From: Pardosa pseudoannulata | Lineage: Eukaryota; Arthropoda; Arachnida; Araneae; Lycosidae | Assembly (NCBI GenBank): GCA_032207245.1 | Contig: CM063504.1 | Span: forward strand, 85,115,624 to 85,179,623 | DNA length: 64,000 nucleotides | Reading direction: 5' to 3' | Shown here: in pieces, positions 49,890-62,748 of the stretch | How positions within the stretch are numbered: the stretch's first letter is position 1 | Layout: each line of letters opens with the position of its first letter | Position numbers and translations under genes: made by a program | Notes under the pieces: model-generated | Told to the model about the DNA's origin: nothing | What the model saw: the letters and a program-made list of their open reading frames with translations, nothing else | The model's database searches: none

Positions 49890-50656
49890 ATATTCATCAA
49901 GATATACAACCATGTCGGAAGCCATATTGAGGAAAGGAGCGTTGTTTCATATTGATGCGCGAGAGAGAAGGATCCCTGCATGTCAAACAAGAGTTGAGAT
50001 GAGTTGACTCAAAGTACATACCACGGGCTCTTGAGATAGACAAAGTCTGCGAGTGAGGAAGAAAATGAAGAGGAAGACGAAAAACAAATTGAAAAGCGTG
50101 GCCTTTCCCTGGAGAATCTGCAACAATTGTGCAACATGGCAAGAATTTGCACAAGACATTGACGACAATATGGTTCGAGGTGTCGAGTTCAGCAATCGCG
50201 TTGAAGGGGTTATATCATTTACAGGGAAATTTTGAAGGAAAAGGAAAAATAAAGACAACAATCACCCTTCCCCATGTTTCTCTCCAAGGTAAAACCCCCC
50301 TGGCTCTTCCGTCAGCGCCTTCAGCAGACGAGTCTCCGAGGGAGCCTAAAACTTCTACGAGTCAAATGAGAACCTCTCCTTCGCCACCAATACAAGACTC
50401 TTCGCCTCTGTCAGAAAGCAATGTTGATTAATGTTTATTACTCTATAAGGTTTTGTAATTAACCTTATTAATTAGCCCTGACACGTTTCAGTAAATAGTA
50501 TACTGTTGTAATTTTTGTCTTAAATGAGTAAAGTATAAATACTGTTTACATAATTAAAACATTCGTATAACCCCATACAGGAATATTCCTAGGGGCAAAT
50601 CCTACTTCGCGTTTTTCAGTTTTCCCCCATTAACCGCGGAAAATGAGGGATCACTG
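49890..50656 (+). mobile_element. Tigger-type element, 3' part, with right TIR
   Basis: The right end, read inward, is CAGTGATCCCTCATTTTCCG followed by CGGTTAATGGGGG, the inverted-repeat style of Tigger elements. TA follows at 50657-50658. The upstream portion encodes a broken transposase C-terminus. The left end is not present. The last 276 bp and the next 0.49 kb reappear in inverse orientation at 63254-64000. Confidence 0.75.
49980..50431 (+). pseudogene. Tigger-type transposase C-terminal remnant
   Basis: Three plus-strand frames contribute in order: an acidic, K/E-rich linker with RGLSLENLQQLCNMARIC; then EFAQDIDDNMVRGVEFSNRV in a second frame; then KGKIKTTITLPHVSLQ and a P/S-rich tail ending SPLSESNVD. 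Tigger-type proteins end with this order: an E-rich segment, helices containing L-x-x-L-C and D-D-N-M-x-R-x-x-x-F-x-N, then a Q-x-x-I-x-x-F-type and S/P-rich tail. The frame changes make it a pseudogene. DNA-binding and DDE parts are absent. Confidence 0.65.
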
Positions 50657-51120
50657 TAAGTTAATAATTTACAGAAACGCTTTACAAGGTTTACAGTCCC
50701 TTTAAGTTTGGTTTGGTAGGAGCACTACGACCTACTTTTGTTAATTTACGAATTCCACAGATTTTTTTAAGTGAATTCAATTGACGTTTAACCCATTTGT
50801 CTTAAATAACTTTTACAATTCGTCAGAAGACAATTTCCATGCAAAGAATAATCTTTATATTATGAAAAAGACTGTTTAAAGTTAAATTGGTGTCATTAGT
50901 TCACTTGTAATTAGAAATTTCTATTTTCTATTTAATAAATGGGTATTATAATGTACTGTGAGAAAGCACGAATCATTGTATTCAATCCCCAAGATTATTC
51001 GTTTCATTTATTCTATCTATATAAATATAATAACGTTTCTACCATTTTAATCCAAATCCAGTCTTCATTTTTATTTAAGCCAATGACACTGATGTTGATA
51101 TACGCTATTTATTGTATATA
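50657..51120. repeat. unique part of inverted duplication, copy 1
   Basis: Its reverse complement is found at about 63276-63733. It contains a SINE tail fragment in minus orientation (50706-50746: GGTAGGAGCACTACGACC). A 66-codon frame (50939-51139) is unrecognised. Confidence 0.8.
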
Positions 51121-52118
<998 letters not shown>

Positions 52119-52120
52119 TA

Positions 52121-52821
52121 CATCTTCATAACTTATCTTAAATTAATTTTCAATCCTTTACTAGAAACATGGAATATTAATTTTTAACGACTTTCTTTAT
52201 TTCATCCAAAATTATCCGATTTCTTTAATGCTTCAGTAATATGCCTGCTATATTTGACTTAAAAACTACATAAATTTAGGCCGAAACGTATATATCTAAT
52301 ACTTTTTTTTACTCCCTTGCGTTGAATATTTTTGATATTTTCTTAAGTATTTGGTAATTACCTCATTAAGTCTCTTAAAATAATTGTTACATGCTTTAAT
52401 ATAGGTTAGTGATCTGTGGTCGCTTAAATAATTAAATAAGTAATTGCATTTAGCAACAGTGATGGTGCTTTACTTTGAAATTTTATGATAAGAAAATTGC
52501 TGATATATAGAACCTTTCGAAAAACCCATGTTTAGATACTTATATAATTGATAATATGATTAAATAACAAGAATAGTTAGATTTTTTAATTAAATGTATA
52601 CATAAAATTCAATATCTACTTTTTTTCAATTACTTCAATAAAAATGCTGTTTATTTTTTTAGACCAACAGATTACAGTATTCGAAATGCATGTTTACTTA
52701 TAGAAACAAAGAAAGTAACTTTTATCAAAAGAATATTCACAAAAAGTTTTTTAAAAATCAACTTTTCATCCCCATGAAAGGGAAAAACTGTCGTAGAAAC
52801 AAAATCAACTTAAATTTGTGC
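52121..52821. other. unannotated AT-rich DNA
   Basis: Nothing recognisable was found. Confidence 0.5.
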
Positions 52822-52958
52822 TACAGTGGACTCAGCTTAATGTGATCAAGGCTAATGTTATCAATCGCTTATTGTTATCGAAATTATTTGGTCCCGATCT
52901 TCTCTATTCATTTGTATGTTAAAATTACCGCTTTATGTGATCGTAACATTGGTTAATG

Positions 52959-54223
52959 CAGTGGTCGGCAGCAAACATATTAGCCAAAGAGCCAAATATG
53001 AACATTACAACAATTTAAAAAAATTTGGGAGCCAAATCTGCTTGTTTAGTAAACTTTTATTACATTAAATAAGCAGTACACTAAATAAAACTAAATTTCA
53101 TACTTAATAAATATTTATTAATGCGAACAATGTGCTTGCATCTCCTTGGGAAGTTTGAGTAAGTCAGGTTTGTATGTTGTTGTTTTGAATTTAAGGCATG
53201 ATTCCAAGTTCTCATCAATAAGAGGACTTCTCAATTTACTCTTGATCATTTGTTCATGTGTTTTTTTTACCGGGGAAGAACAGGACATGGAAAACTATTC
53301 CATGATTTTAAAAAAAATATCCAGATTGAAACATTTTTAGGCAAACTTCAAAGCACAAAAAAAAAAATTTTTTCAGCTGATCGTAAGGAGACAGGAAAAC
53401 TATTCCAAGAGTTGAAAATGATCATGTTTTTCTTTTCTAGGTCATTCAAAGCAGACATGATAAAAATAAAAATTAAAAAAAATCTTTTTAAAAAAATACA
53501 ATTTTATTAATATATGTAACTGCACTAAAAAGAAAAAAATAGTTTTTTCCATCATCAGAATAACAAAACTTTTAATATGACCAAAAATAGAAGAAAATTT
53601 ACAACATTTGGACAAATAGAAGTTATCGAAAAATCGATTACAAATTTTGTACTGGAACCACAAACATATATAGCAGGTGTAATAAAATCGTATAAAAAAT
53701 ACCTGTAAGATGTGCAGCTAGATTGAAAAATACAACTTTTTAATAAGACAGGACAACGGCAGACACGGTAGATAAGACAAAACTGTTCACACTGCAACTG
53801 CTGGTCTGTGATGCCAATTTGTACCCTCCCCACACTACTTTAGAAAAAGTATGCGCGCGCATGCTTGTGGTACCTTTGTATCACACCGGAGTACGCCGAA
53901 AACATACGAACAATTTCAGCCGGTAGCTTGTACATGGTTTGTGTTTACGTTTACGAAAACTAATAAAATTAAACTCGATGTTCGTTACGTATTTTTACAA
54001 CAATATAAAATTTTAATTACCTATCTATCTTTTAACTTAAACAAAAAATTATACATGTTCTCGATTTAGAGAAGAATTTTAATTTATCAAAACTAGATGT
54101 ATTTTCAAGTTTTTTTTTAAATTAAAATATTATTGCGCCTTCCGTGGATAATTGTGCAGAGCTGCACTTCAGAAGCCAAAGTAGCCAAATGCGGCTCTGG
54201 AGCAACACTTTTTCCGACCACTG
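52959..54223. mobile_element. non-autonomous hAT nested in Tigger copy D
   Basis: The ends CAGTGGTCGGCAGCAAACAT and the inverse of CAGTGGTCGGAAAAAGTGTT are followed inward by AGCCAAAGAGCCAAAT-like and GGCTCTGG segments characteristic of the CAGTGGTCGGCAAAC hAT group. The left flank GGTTAATG (52951-52958) and right flank GTTAAAATG form a diverged 8-bp target duplication, confirmed by the uninterrupted Tigger copy A. Frames inside (53146-53510, 53555-53833 minus, 53851-54069) are AT-driven and show no transposase domain. Confidence 0.85.
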
Positions 54224-54493
54224 GTTAAAATGTTATCAGTTCCAACCTCAGTGGTATCGAGTTTCTGCTCAACGATCAGAAACTGCTTCGCCTATGCAGG
54301 ATTTTGCGAAAAATTAATGAACAGTAATCTCAAGGAATGATAAAAAAAATTTAATCCTTCAGATATGACCCCTGAAGACTGTTTCGATTCATGGGTGTAG
54401 TTAATAAATTACATTCAATGCTGTAAATTGCTTCATTATATCCTTTTTTAGAATCTGATATTTTAGACTGTCCCATTGGTATTATGATACTTT

Positions 54494-54679
54494 CGAGTGC
54501 TACGGCCTTTACTTTTATGCAAGTATCCTTTACGAGGGCTAATGTCCCCCACCGAATCTACAGTCTTAAAGGCCGATTACGAATGGCTACGAACAGTTCC
54601 ATCCACTGTGGAATTCGAACCCCACGAACTCTGGTACCGAAGGCTTCAGCACCCTTAACATAATCGGCCATCTGTTCGG
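54494..54679 (-). mobile_element. tRNA-derived SINE nested in Tigger copy D
   Basis: On the minus strand: GGCCGATTATGTTAAGGGTG (A-box region with insertions), CGTGGGGTTCGAATTCCAC (B-box), the GGCTACGAAC-like and CTTTAAGACTGTAG-like body, and GTAGCACTCG near the end. It is more diverged than 32227-32401 and lacks an obvious target duplication. Confidence 0.8.
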
Positions 54680-54769
54680 CAGACTGTCATAAGAAAACAA
54701 ACGAATTTTGGAACTGATGGAACTGATGACTCAGAGAAAGAATCTCCTGATATTGAGCCACAAGTGCTG

Positions 54770-54910
54770 AAATGAGAAATACATTGAAAGTGTTGAAACG
54801 TGGAGTACAAAACCGCTCTGATGACTTTATAAAATATTATGATTACGAACAATTTATCAATGAGCTTCTTAGAAAAAATTATAGACAGTCAACAATTGAT
54901 CAATTTTTTT
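54770..54910 (+). pseudogene. Tigger transposase C-terminal fragment, copy D
   Basis: The plus-strand translation gives RNTLKVLKRGVQNRSDDFIK, then YYDYEQFINELLRKNY and QSTIDQFF followed by a stop. This aligns residue for residue with the minus-strand tail of copy A (9089-9286). A stop directly precedes the conserved block (GAAATGAGA), so the frame is broken from the acidic region. Agreement between copies shows descent from a real Tigger/pogo-type gene whose N-terminal and DDE portions were lost. Confidence 0.7.
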
Positions 54911-55121
54911 AAATTATGTATACAATTCTTATGTTTTAAAGGATGATATACAGTACATAAATATAAGGTGAGCTTTTTCATTTTATGTTGAAATTTAGTA
55001 TGTGTGAATTAAAGCGGGGGTAAATTTATCTAATTTTATATATCGTGTATTGCTATCAATCGTTTATTGTTATCAAAATGACAGTGTCCCAAACTGATCA
55101 CATTAAGCTGAATCCACTGTA

Positions 55122-56205
55122 TTAAGATCGTCCTTTTAAAAAAAACTGATTTAGATACGATAACAAATAATTGTTTTGAAGAGTAGACTTGTTTTGAGAT
55201 GTTGAATTCATTTTCCCCTTCAGTTTACCGAAATTAGTTTAGTTTTCCGTATCCTGAAAACATACGTCGATTCAACAGGTTTTGGAGCTTTTTAGCAATA
55301 CAACAATAGACGAATCATAATAAGGAAACTTATCTCAAATAACTGATTATTCTCCGTAATAAAGGAAATAAATCAAGCGTCATATATACCTGTCGTTCTT
55401 CATTGTACCAAAATTATCCCAGATAAAAATCTATTTAAATTTTTACTCATGACTGTTTTTAATTACAATTTTTTTACCCACTCTAAAAGCAACTATCATA
55501 TATCTTGTCAGATTTCAAACATGCCATATAGGAAGTGTTGTTAAAACAATTTATGAGTGAAAAAATTATTCTTTATTCATAACGATTATGATTACATTTA
55601 AAGTGTAATTTATAAAGCTGGCTTGTAGTAACACATATTTAATGAAGTTCATAAATTTCTTATGTCTCATTTACATTGTGAAGAAAGGAACTGTCAATGA
55701 GAGAATACGTCTCTTCATAATAATATTAAAGTTGCTAAATGAGTAAATACAAATGAGTTTGTCTCCCTACAGTTACCGTATTTACATAAACTTAATAGAA
55801 GCAGGTTAAAACTTTTACGCCTCTAGAATTTTAATCACTTCTCTAAATTGGAGTGGATTCTACAGTTCAGAATCATTTATTTATTTATTCATCAACAGAA
55901 GATTTATTGTTTTATGGAAATTCAGTAGTCGACAGAAATTCTGAAACAATTCTTATCTCACATGTAGATTAATTGTAGAATAACGAGACAAAAGGATTAA
56001 AATATACAGTTAAATTCGCTTAAAATATGTTAATAAAAGATCTCATTCAAAACTATTATTTTGATGAATAAATTGGGTTTTCTACTTGACTAAATTTGAA
56101 GTTAATGTATGTTACAAGAAGAGAGAAAACAGTGCAGCAAATATTTGTTTTCTTAAATGCATATTGTTTCGAAAGATTGGAGATTATTACACGCTTTAAT
56201 GCAAA
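55122..56205. other. unannotated AT-rich DNA
   Basis: Nothing recognisable was found. Confidence 0.5.
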
Positions 56206-56207
56206 TA

Positions 56208-56828
56208 CACTGTATACCAATAAGTAGTTGGACACCACTGATAGAAAAGAAAAACTAACTTTATTCAAAATCAATAGTTGGTAGAGCCTCCACTAGAGGC
56301 AATTACAGCGTTAACTTTCCGGGGCATACTTTCCACAAGTCTTTGTGTTATAGCTAGTGGTATTGTCTTCCACTCGGCTTCGAGTACACATACAAGTTCC
56401 TCCACCGATTTTGGACTTGTAGTGCACCCCTTAATTCGAAGATCCAACTCGTCCCAGAGGTTCTCGATAGGGTTTAGGTCTGGGCTCTGGCCAGGCCAGT
56501 CCATTCGATGAACTCCATTGGCACCATACCAAGCCTTGTTTAACATCGAAACATGACAACTGCCATTGTCGTCCTTTCAGATGAGGGCCATCGGTTAGGT
56601 GCGATTCTTCCGAATTTCTCTGGACAGCACTCGTCGGTCTCTATCTCCCAGTTTCGTTGGTCTGCTGATTCGGGGCACATTCTGACAATCACCGCTCACC
56701 TTCCACTTCTTAATCACATAGGCCACTGTCGATTTTGGGTACTTCAGATCGCTAAATATAACTAAATATATTTTATGGTTATCTGCATATGTAAGACTTT
56801 TGTATTGGTTGCTTTTCAGCAAGTTCAA
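56208..56828 (-). mobile_element. Tc1-like deletion derivative
   Basis: The terminal repeat CACTGTATACCAATAAGTAG starts after TA (56206-56207) and continues TTGGACACC, typical of Tc1-like ends. On the minus strand the N-terminal and C-terminal parts of the transposase are joined with the middle deleted. The opposite terminal repeat was not found beyond 56828, so the 5' end is lost or too diverged. Confidence 0.85.
56271..56828 (-). pseudogene. Tc1 transposase lacking the central catalytic region
   Basis: The 56828-56595 frame contains SDLKYPKSTVAYVIKKWKVS and a QNVPRISRPTKLGDRDRRVL segment, the paired-type helix-turn-helix with the GRPxKLxxRDxR hallmark (here SRPTK). The 56546-56271 frame contains DWPGQSPDLNPIENLWDELD, which holds the third catalytic acidic residue (the E of NPIEN) of the DD34E triad, and ends PRKVNAVIASSGGSTNY. 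The first two catalytic aspartates and surrounding sequence are missing between the frames, which also differ in phase. Inactive. Confidence 0.88.
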
Positions 56829-57134
56829 ATGGTGATAATTGTTTCTAAAAGGATAAAAAAAAAATAAATAGCATATAATACAGGAATGTTAAGTTGGTGA
56901 AGTCTATACACCATGTTAATCGCATTTTATTATTCTACGTAATAAGGACTAAGAAGGAATATCATATAAAGCATTGAAATTACTAAGAATATTAATGTAT
57001 TCTCACAAACGATTAAAATTACTAACTCGGAATATTGGACTGATTTATTTCCAAGTTAGCTTATGGAGAAAAGAACTTTAACCGACTAATAGCTTACATA
57101 TTAAAATTATCCATACATATTACATAATAAACAA
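56829..57134. other. unannotated AT-rich DNA
   Basis: No Tc1 terminal repeat or other feature was recognised. Confidence 0.5.
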
Positions 57135-57404
57135 GGTCCCTCCACACTATGGTCCACTGCAATCCATTACCACAGTCTGAAGGGGATATGGTTTATCGAG
57201 GTCGACTATGGCAGACGATAAAATGGCCTTGGCGGAGGATGGCTTCGGAAGCGGCTTTTCTCCAAAGACCAGTGGTAGTTAGATGGACCCTCTAGCTGAA
57301 TCCACGCTCTCGGCTAATTTAGTGGCCCAGTGTGTGGATGCAACACGTAAACCATCATCCAAGTCACCATCAGGAAGTGGTGAACAATTGGCCATAGTGT
57401 GGAG
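57135..57404. mobile_element. MITE, copy 2
   Basis: The ends are GGTCCCTCCACACTATGG and CCATAGTGTGGAG. It shares GGATGCAACACGT and AGGAAGTGGTGAACAA segments with 26011-26297. Confidence 0.8.
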
Positions 57405-57654
57405 CTACATAAGATAGTGTCTTACCTGCTAGACCATCCTCTTGCTTTTTTAAAGTTAATATTTACATATGATCGACAACAATTTTTAAGAAAAGTAGCT
57501 AGGCAATAGAAAGGATCTTAGTAATAAGTAAAATATTGTTATTATTTGAAAAGGATTACTTTCAGATGATCAAGGACATTGACATTTTTTTATAATTTAA
57601 GCCTTATCGATATATTATTCGTAAGAGAGGGTCTCTATGTCGGACAGGACCGTA

Positions 57655-58578
57655 ACTGGGCGTGGCAAAAGTGGCATTTGCCACGGGCACATCAGTCATA
57701 GGAGCGCTGCACAGTGAGGAAAATAGGTTCCGAAAGAGAACGATTCGCCTCGAGTAGAAATAAGAAAAAGTTGAAAAATAATTTTTTTATTATAAAATCC
57801 AATGGGTTTGAAAATTATTTTTTTTAAATTTTATTTTTTAAAAATGTTTCTAGAGACCAAACTTGTTATAGATTCTTACAAAATGTTTACCAGACACCCC
57901 TTATATGCTTTAATATAAATCAAAATATACATTTTAAATTTATAATTCATTAAAACGCAAGTTAAATTTAGGATTTTTTTATGAAAATTTAACATCTAAA
58001 TAAAAATTATTCCTCTCAAATAAACTATTCAGTATATCAGCAAAATAATATCCCCAAAATGTTCAAAAATATTTTTAAGTATTAATAAGGTAAAAATAGA
58101 AAAAAAATTAAAATTAATATAGTACGAGCACTTTAAGAATTTTTTAAAATGCTTTTAGAGACTAAACTTGTTATAGTATCTTACAAAATGTTTACCAGAC
58201 ACCCCTAATATGCTTTAATATAAATCAGGGTATTCATTTTAAATTTTGAATTTATTAAAACGCAAATTAAATTTAAGATTTTTTTTTTTAATTTAACATC
58301 TAAAAAAATATTATTCCCCTGAAATAAACTACTCAGTTTATCAGCAAAATAATATCCCCAAAATGTTGAAAAATATTTTTAAGTATTAATAAGGTAAAAA
58401 CAGAAAAAAATTAAAAATTAATATACTAGGAACATATTAAGAATTAAATAAATACTTTGAGTTTATTCTAAATATATAATATACAAAAAAAAGTTTATGT
58501 ATTTTTTCACTATATTTGGTAATAGAGGAGCAGACCAGTTTTTTGCGACGGGCGCTAAAGGATCTAGTTATGGCTCTG
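57655..58578. mobile_element. hAT element with internal tandem duplication
   Basis: The left end CAGGACCGTAACTGGGC and the complement of the right end CAGAGCCATAACTAGAT match at 12 of 17. Flanks ATGTCGGA (57647-57654) and ATGTGAGA (58579-58586) match at 6 of 8. Between them, two tandem copies of a 0.3-kb AT-rich unit occur at 57841-58145 and 58146-58445, sharing AAACTTGTTATAG and TACAAAATGTTTACCAGACA. No transposase remnant was recognised. Confidence 0.75.
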
Positions 58579-58586
58579 ATGTGAGA

Positions 58587-59640
58587 CCATTTATTTTTTA
58601 CAGAAACTATGTCTTATACTAATAGAAAATTCAGGCCTTTTACCATTTTTCTTTTCGGTATAAAATTAGGATTTTTAATACCGGTGATTGGATTTATATA
58701 TCAACTTGTAAATTTTTATAAATTATTATTTTTATAAAATGTTTACTGGCAAATTAAAAACTTTCAACCATAACTCCAAAACAAAATAATATATATTCGA
58801 GGTTTTTATCTACAATATTCATATCGTTTTTGTCAATCCCTAAGTTTTCAATCCCTGTTACAGTTGACCTGCTAAAGTTCATTAGTTTTATTTATGTAGA
58901 TATTCTGTTTGATGAAACGGTTAATCTTCCTCACATATATAGAGTGTTGCTCATTTGTTTTCACAATAGCGTTTATTCCGCAGCTATGTAATATTTACAA
59001 AAACTCATTCGCGAAGAATTTATCACACATCTAAATGCAATTTCACACCAATCCTCTCTACCACATAATAGTTTTAAAAGCTTATACAAATGAATTTTTT
59101 GTCATATTAATTGGACTACAATTAGTTTCAGTCATTCAGTTTTTTATGAAACCTTTAATTTATGAAATTTGTTTTTCGTAGAGTGCCTAATACAATTGCT
59201 CACAATTTATGATCGAAGGAAAACCAAAATTGAACGAAGGGTTCATTTATTCAGGATGTCGCCTAAGAAAATAGATCGCCAAAGCACGTCTTAGACATTG
59301 CACTTGATCAAATTTTTAGCGATATCAACTGAGTAATAGAAATATACTTACTATTTCATGAAATACACTTTCAAAATTCCATATTGATCTTTCGATGACA
59401 CATGAGATAAATCGATTTATTAGTATTTGAAAGGGGTTGGAGCCTTTTTCCTTCAAAATGTTAGTACATTTAATGATTAATAAGTTAATAGTACTTAATT
59501 TAATAAAAATGGAATTAAGAATAATTAACAAGGGATTAATAAAAAAAGTAGGGGTCTTCCTCTTCAACTTATATTAATAAGGAATTCTTACACATATAAT
59601 ATACCTTGGATGTGGTGTAAGGTATTTAAATTTCCATAAG
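58587..59640. other. unannotated AT-rich DNA
   Basis: The minus-strand frame 59325-59567 is hydrophobic and AT-driven. No feature is supported. Confidence 0.5.
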
Positions 59641-59796
59641 AATTGTAGTATACATTCCTGTGGTAATCTGGGACGCGATGCCCGTTGGATGACCTCAGAG
59701 CCTTAATCAGGAATTCTTTGAAGAAGCTCTCCCTCTCTCTCCGCTACACTATTTATTGTTAATAAACTCACATGCATCGGCAAATTGTAGTATACA
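59641..59796 (+). mobile_element. 128-bp insertion with 14-bp direct repeats
   Basis: AATTGTAGTATACA occurs at 59641-59654 and again at 59783-59796. The 128 bp between are less AT-rich (GGGACGCGATGCCCGTTGG, CTCCCTCTCTCTCCGC) and contain AATAAA near the right end. Long identical flanks fit LINE-mediated retroposition of a short transcript, although no A-tail is present. The source RNA is not recognised. Confidence 0.5.
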
Positions 59797-61516
59797 AGGT
59801 TGTTTTGACATTTTTATTACTATTTTTATCTATAGTAGTTGTTCTAAAACTGTACGTGGAACCTTACATACCCAGGCCGAAGGCTGCGTAAGAAGCAGCT
59901 AGTTGATAAACTAATAATTGATCTTTTTGCGGACATACATCTTATAAATGTTAAGTTTAAAAAAATTCTATCTGTCTGTATTATTCTGTGCATATTTACA
60001 TCTTAATTATAGTAATTTCATATTTTTCATTATTATTTTTATAAATTGTTTATTAAATAATTTAGTGAAGTTATTATTGAATATTTTATCTATATTGAAA
60101 TATTTATTTTTTATATAAAATTACTATTCAGTATTTTGTCTTTGAAACGAAGACGCACAAACCAAAAATTAGTATATGTATCTACTTTTAAAGTATTTTT
60201 CGGGGGGAGGATACCAGTGAATAACCAGCATTTACCGAGTTACCTGTAAGTGATAATCGGTAAATGTAATACCCACATTAAAACTCATGACAACTGCCAA
60301 AAGAGCATTGTAGAAGCTTATAATCCTTCTGAATGCGTTTTAATTGTAACCACTAACATCAATCGTTCATGCAATACCAAGTCACCGATTACGAGGATAA
60401 CAAAATGTATAGAAATTTAATCTCATGTTTTTAAAAGACTAGGGGGAAATGGGAAAAACAAAAACTGATAAAAATAACACTCGAAGTGCATAATAATTTC
60501 AAGTAATTAAGTGCGTCAGCTGCATGCACTTCGCTACGAGAAAGACATTCGTTACAGGATTTCAGTAATTTTAGAGGGTGAAAATGGGGTGTCCGCTCAA
60601 GGCGGCAGGTTGCGACGGGTGGCAAAATTCCTATATTTGATTGAACATTAAGGGCACATTTTGAAATATATATTTCTTATCTTAAAAGTTGATATTAAAT
60701 ATGATTTTTTCTGAGCAAAAATAACTGGTACCATATTGCACTAATCAGTAGATTTTGAAAAATATTTATAACAATTTTCAATTAAAATTTTTTGAGCAAT
60801 ATTACAACTTTTAGATAATATTTTAAAACTATTAAATGTCAAAACATGTATTTACTATTAAGCATTTTTACCAGTTTCTAATTTAGGAGACCGAGCCGGC
60901 CTAAGATCTGCCGTGCTCGTTAAAGGTCACTGAAGCACTTAAAATATGTTCGCGGTCATAATGTCCTCCAAGATCTCAATCAATACCTCTGGAAGTGGGA
61001 GGCCAAGCCTATGGGTTTTCTGCTTAGTCCCTGCTTCAAAATTATTAGGACCCACTTGAGCATAAGTCGTACTTTCACCCTTGCGCTGTTCTTTCAAACG
61101 AAAGGAGCACCCATTTGCCTTAATATTAGCAGCCTCTGGCTCAAATCGTGCTTGGTTTGACCAAGTGGTATAAGACAGCAACAACATAAAAAAATTCTAA
61201 AAATTTTAAATTTTAAAGAAAAAAAAATCTTTTTGCATCTTTGTTTTAGCTAAGAAAAATTTTTTCACTCTGATAATAATATTTTTAGTGGGGAAGGGCG
61301 GAAAATTTGACATCACTTTCGGGCGACAGAAATCTACACTATGCCATCACGCCAAGTTAATTTACATTCACTGGAAATGTTTGAGATATAATATGCTGAG
61401 TAACAATAACAAGTGTATCAAAAGTGAACTACAGCAAAAAATAAAGAATATCTAAACTCAGAAAATATTATTTCAATGGTAAAATCTAATTTATCAAAAT
61501 AAGTGGAATAACCTTG

Positions 61517-61518
<2 letters not shown>
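59797..61518. other. AT-rich DNA with two unrecognised minus-strand frames
   Basis: The frames 60431-60625 and 60939-61187 (minus) have balanced composition. The second includes RFEPEAANIKANGCSFRLKE and GLPLPEVLIEILEDIM. Its DNA is distinctly less AT-rich (about 60890-61190). I recognise neither. The second may be part of a dispersed repeat or an exon; no start or splice evidence supports a gene call. Confidence 0.35.

Positions 61519-61606
<88 letters not shown>
61519..61606. repeat. (TA)n microsatellite
   Basis: About 85 bp of uninterrupted TA on the left border of the dispersed repeat copy 2. Confidence 0.95.
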
Positions 61607-61611
<5 letters not shown>

Positions 61612-61952
61612 AGGTTTATAATTGGCCAGGCCCCTTCTCCGAGGGCGTAAACTGTAGCCTTAGTGGTCAATTTAGGTTAGGGGTTAAAAAAGGGGAATGG
61701 AAAATGACGCCGGAATTTTTACCCTTGATTTAAGTTTTGAAAACCCCTGAGAATTTTCCTTACAATATGTTGACCCAGGTGTTACGTGTCTTGTACATAG
61801 AACTTCATGCTAGCTGACCCTTCAGTTTGTCCTGTCCCTATAATGAAGTTGGAACCCGTCCTTCAACGTTATCTTAATAAAGGTCTTTAGCTGAAACGGT
61901 ATCATTTTTATGGCAATGACTGCAACCCCCCATCGAGAAGTCGGTCTCATTA
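61607..61952 (+). mobile_element. TA-array-flanked dispersed repeat, copy 2
   Basis: Block B (61625-61766, GAGGGCGTAAACTGTAGCC, GGTTAGGGGTTAAAAAAGG) is in plus orientation. Block A (61768-61952) is reversed relative to copy 1 (its complement has GATACCGTTTCAGCTAAAG and CACCTGGGTCAACA). The blocks directly adjoin, whereas copy 1 has a 100-bp spacer. CA/TA microsatellite follows. Confidence 0.75.
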
Positions 61953-61968
61953 CACACACACACACACC

Positions 61969-62005
<37 letters not shown>
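61953..62005. repeat. (CA)n(TA)n microsatellite
   Basis: A CACACA run is followed by TA repeats, bordering the dispersed repeat. Confidence 0.95.
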
Positions 62006-62007
<2 letters not shown>

Positions 62008-62748
62008 AAAATTTCTTGCATAATCTTTTAAGAAAACTTTAACAAAAATACAGATCTTGCATGATTTTTGTCACATGCTTGCCGTCTGTCGCGAAAAGCT
62101 ATAAAAAATCTCTTTGCTCTCATCCATAATTGATTTCCCCTTTTTCAACGCTTATCCAAAATCCGAATTTTGAAGAAAATGCATTGTTTAGCGCGTGATT
62201 CTGAGATGATATCACCTAAAAGATTTGCCTTCCCTTTAATTAACGCATTTAATCATACGCTATTATTCTCAATTGATGTCACCCATTTGCAAAGGAACAT
62301 TTCCTGACCGCATCACATGTTCCTGCATAAATTACCAAATAATCATTACACGAAAACTCGAGAATTAAATATCAGCGTAGTTCGTTGACCTAAACAGGTG
62401 GCCGGTCACAAGCAAACTATTGCATCTCTCACTCGCTTGTCTGTCATTTTATTTCAACAGCTGTGTTCATGGGGCATATACCAAACAGCAGAGAGAGAGA
62501 AAGCGCGCTGCGCAATAGCCAGAAATATGTCACGTTCGTGACGTCACTTTTTATTCGACCGCTTGTCTTTTTTTAATGCAGCTTTTATTTCCTTCGTTCC
62601 TATTTCAAGTCCGTGCTCTAAGTGTTTGTTTACGAGTCTGGGATAAAGAGTCTATTCTCTTTCCCTGTGGTTCTTGGGTTACGCTTTTTGGGGACAGACA
62701 GATCTTCAATGAAGTGCCGTGTGAGAGTTAGGGTTAATGAAGCTTAAC
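62006..62748 (+). promoter_or_regulatory. possible regulatory or promoter island
   Basis: The sequence is non-repetitive and CpG-containing. It includes TTTAATTAACGCATTTAATC (homeodomain-like sites), GAAAGCGCGCTGCGCAATAG (NRF1-like) and a perfect CRE palindrome TGACGTCA (62539-62546). A short ORF with strong Kozak context follows at 62749. No TATA box is close to that ATG. It may be a promoter or an enhancer; the call rests on composition and motifs only. Confidence 0.3.

Larger units (their letters stand above)
52824..55119 (+). mobile_element. Tigger-like derivative, copy D, with nested hAT and SINE
   Basis: The ends CAGTGGACTCAGCTTAATG and CATTAAGCTGAATCCACTG are flanked by TA (52822-52823 and 55120-55121). 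Subtracting the hAT at 52959-54223 and the SINE at 54494-54679 leaves about 0.83 kb, the same size as copy A and in opposite orientation to it. At the hAT junctions the Tigger sequence ATTGGTTAATG|TTATC is duplicated around the insert. The C-terminal coding remnant lies at 54770-54910. Confidence 0.9.

Noticed and set aside
56278..56765. Plus-strand frames across the Tc1 element
   Set aside because: They are antisense shadows of the recognisable minus-strand transposase.
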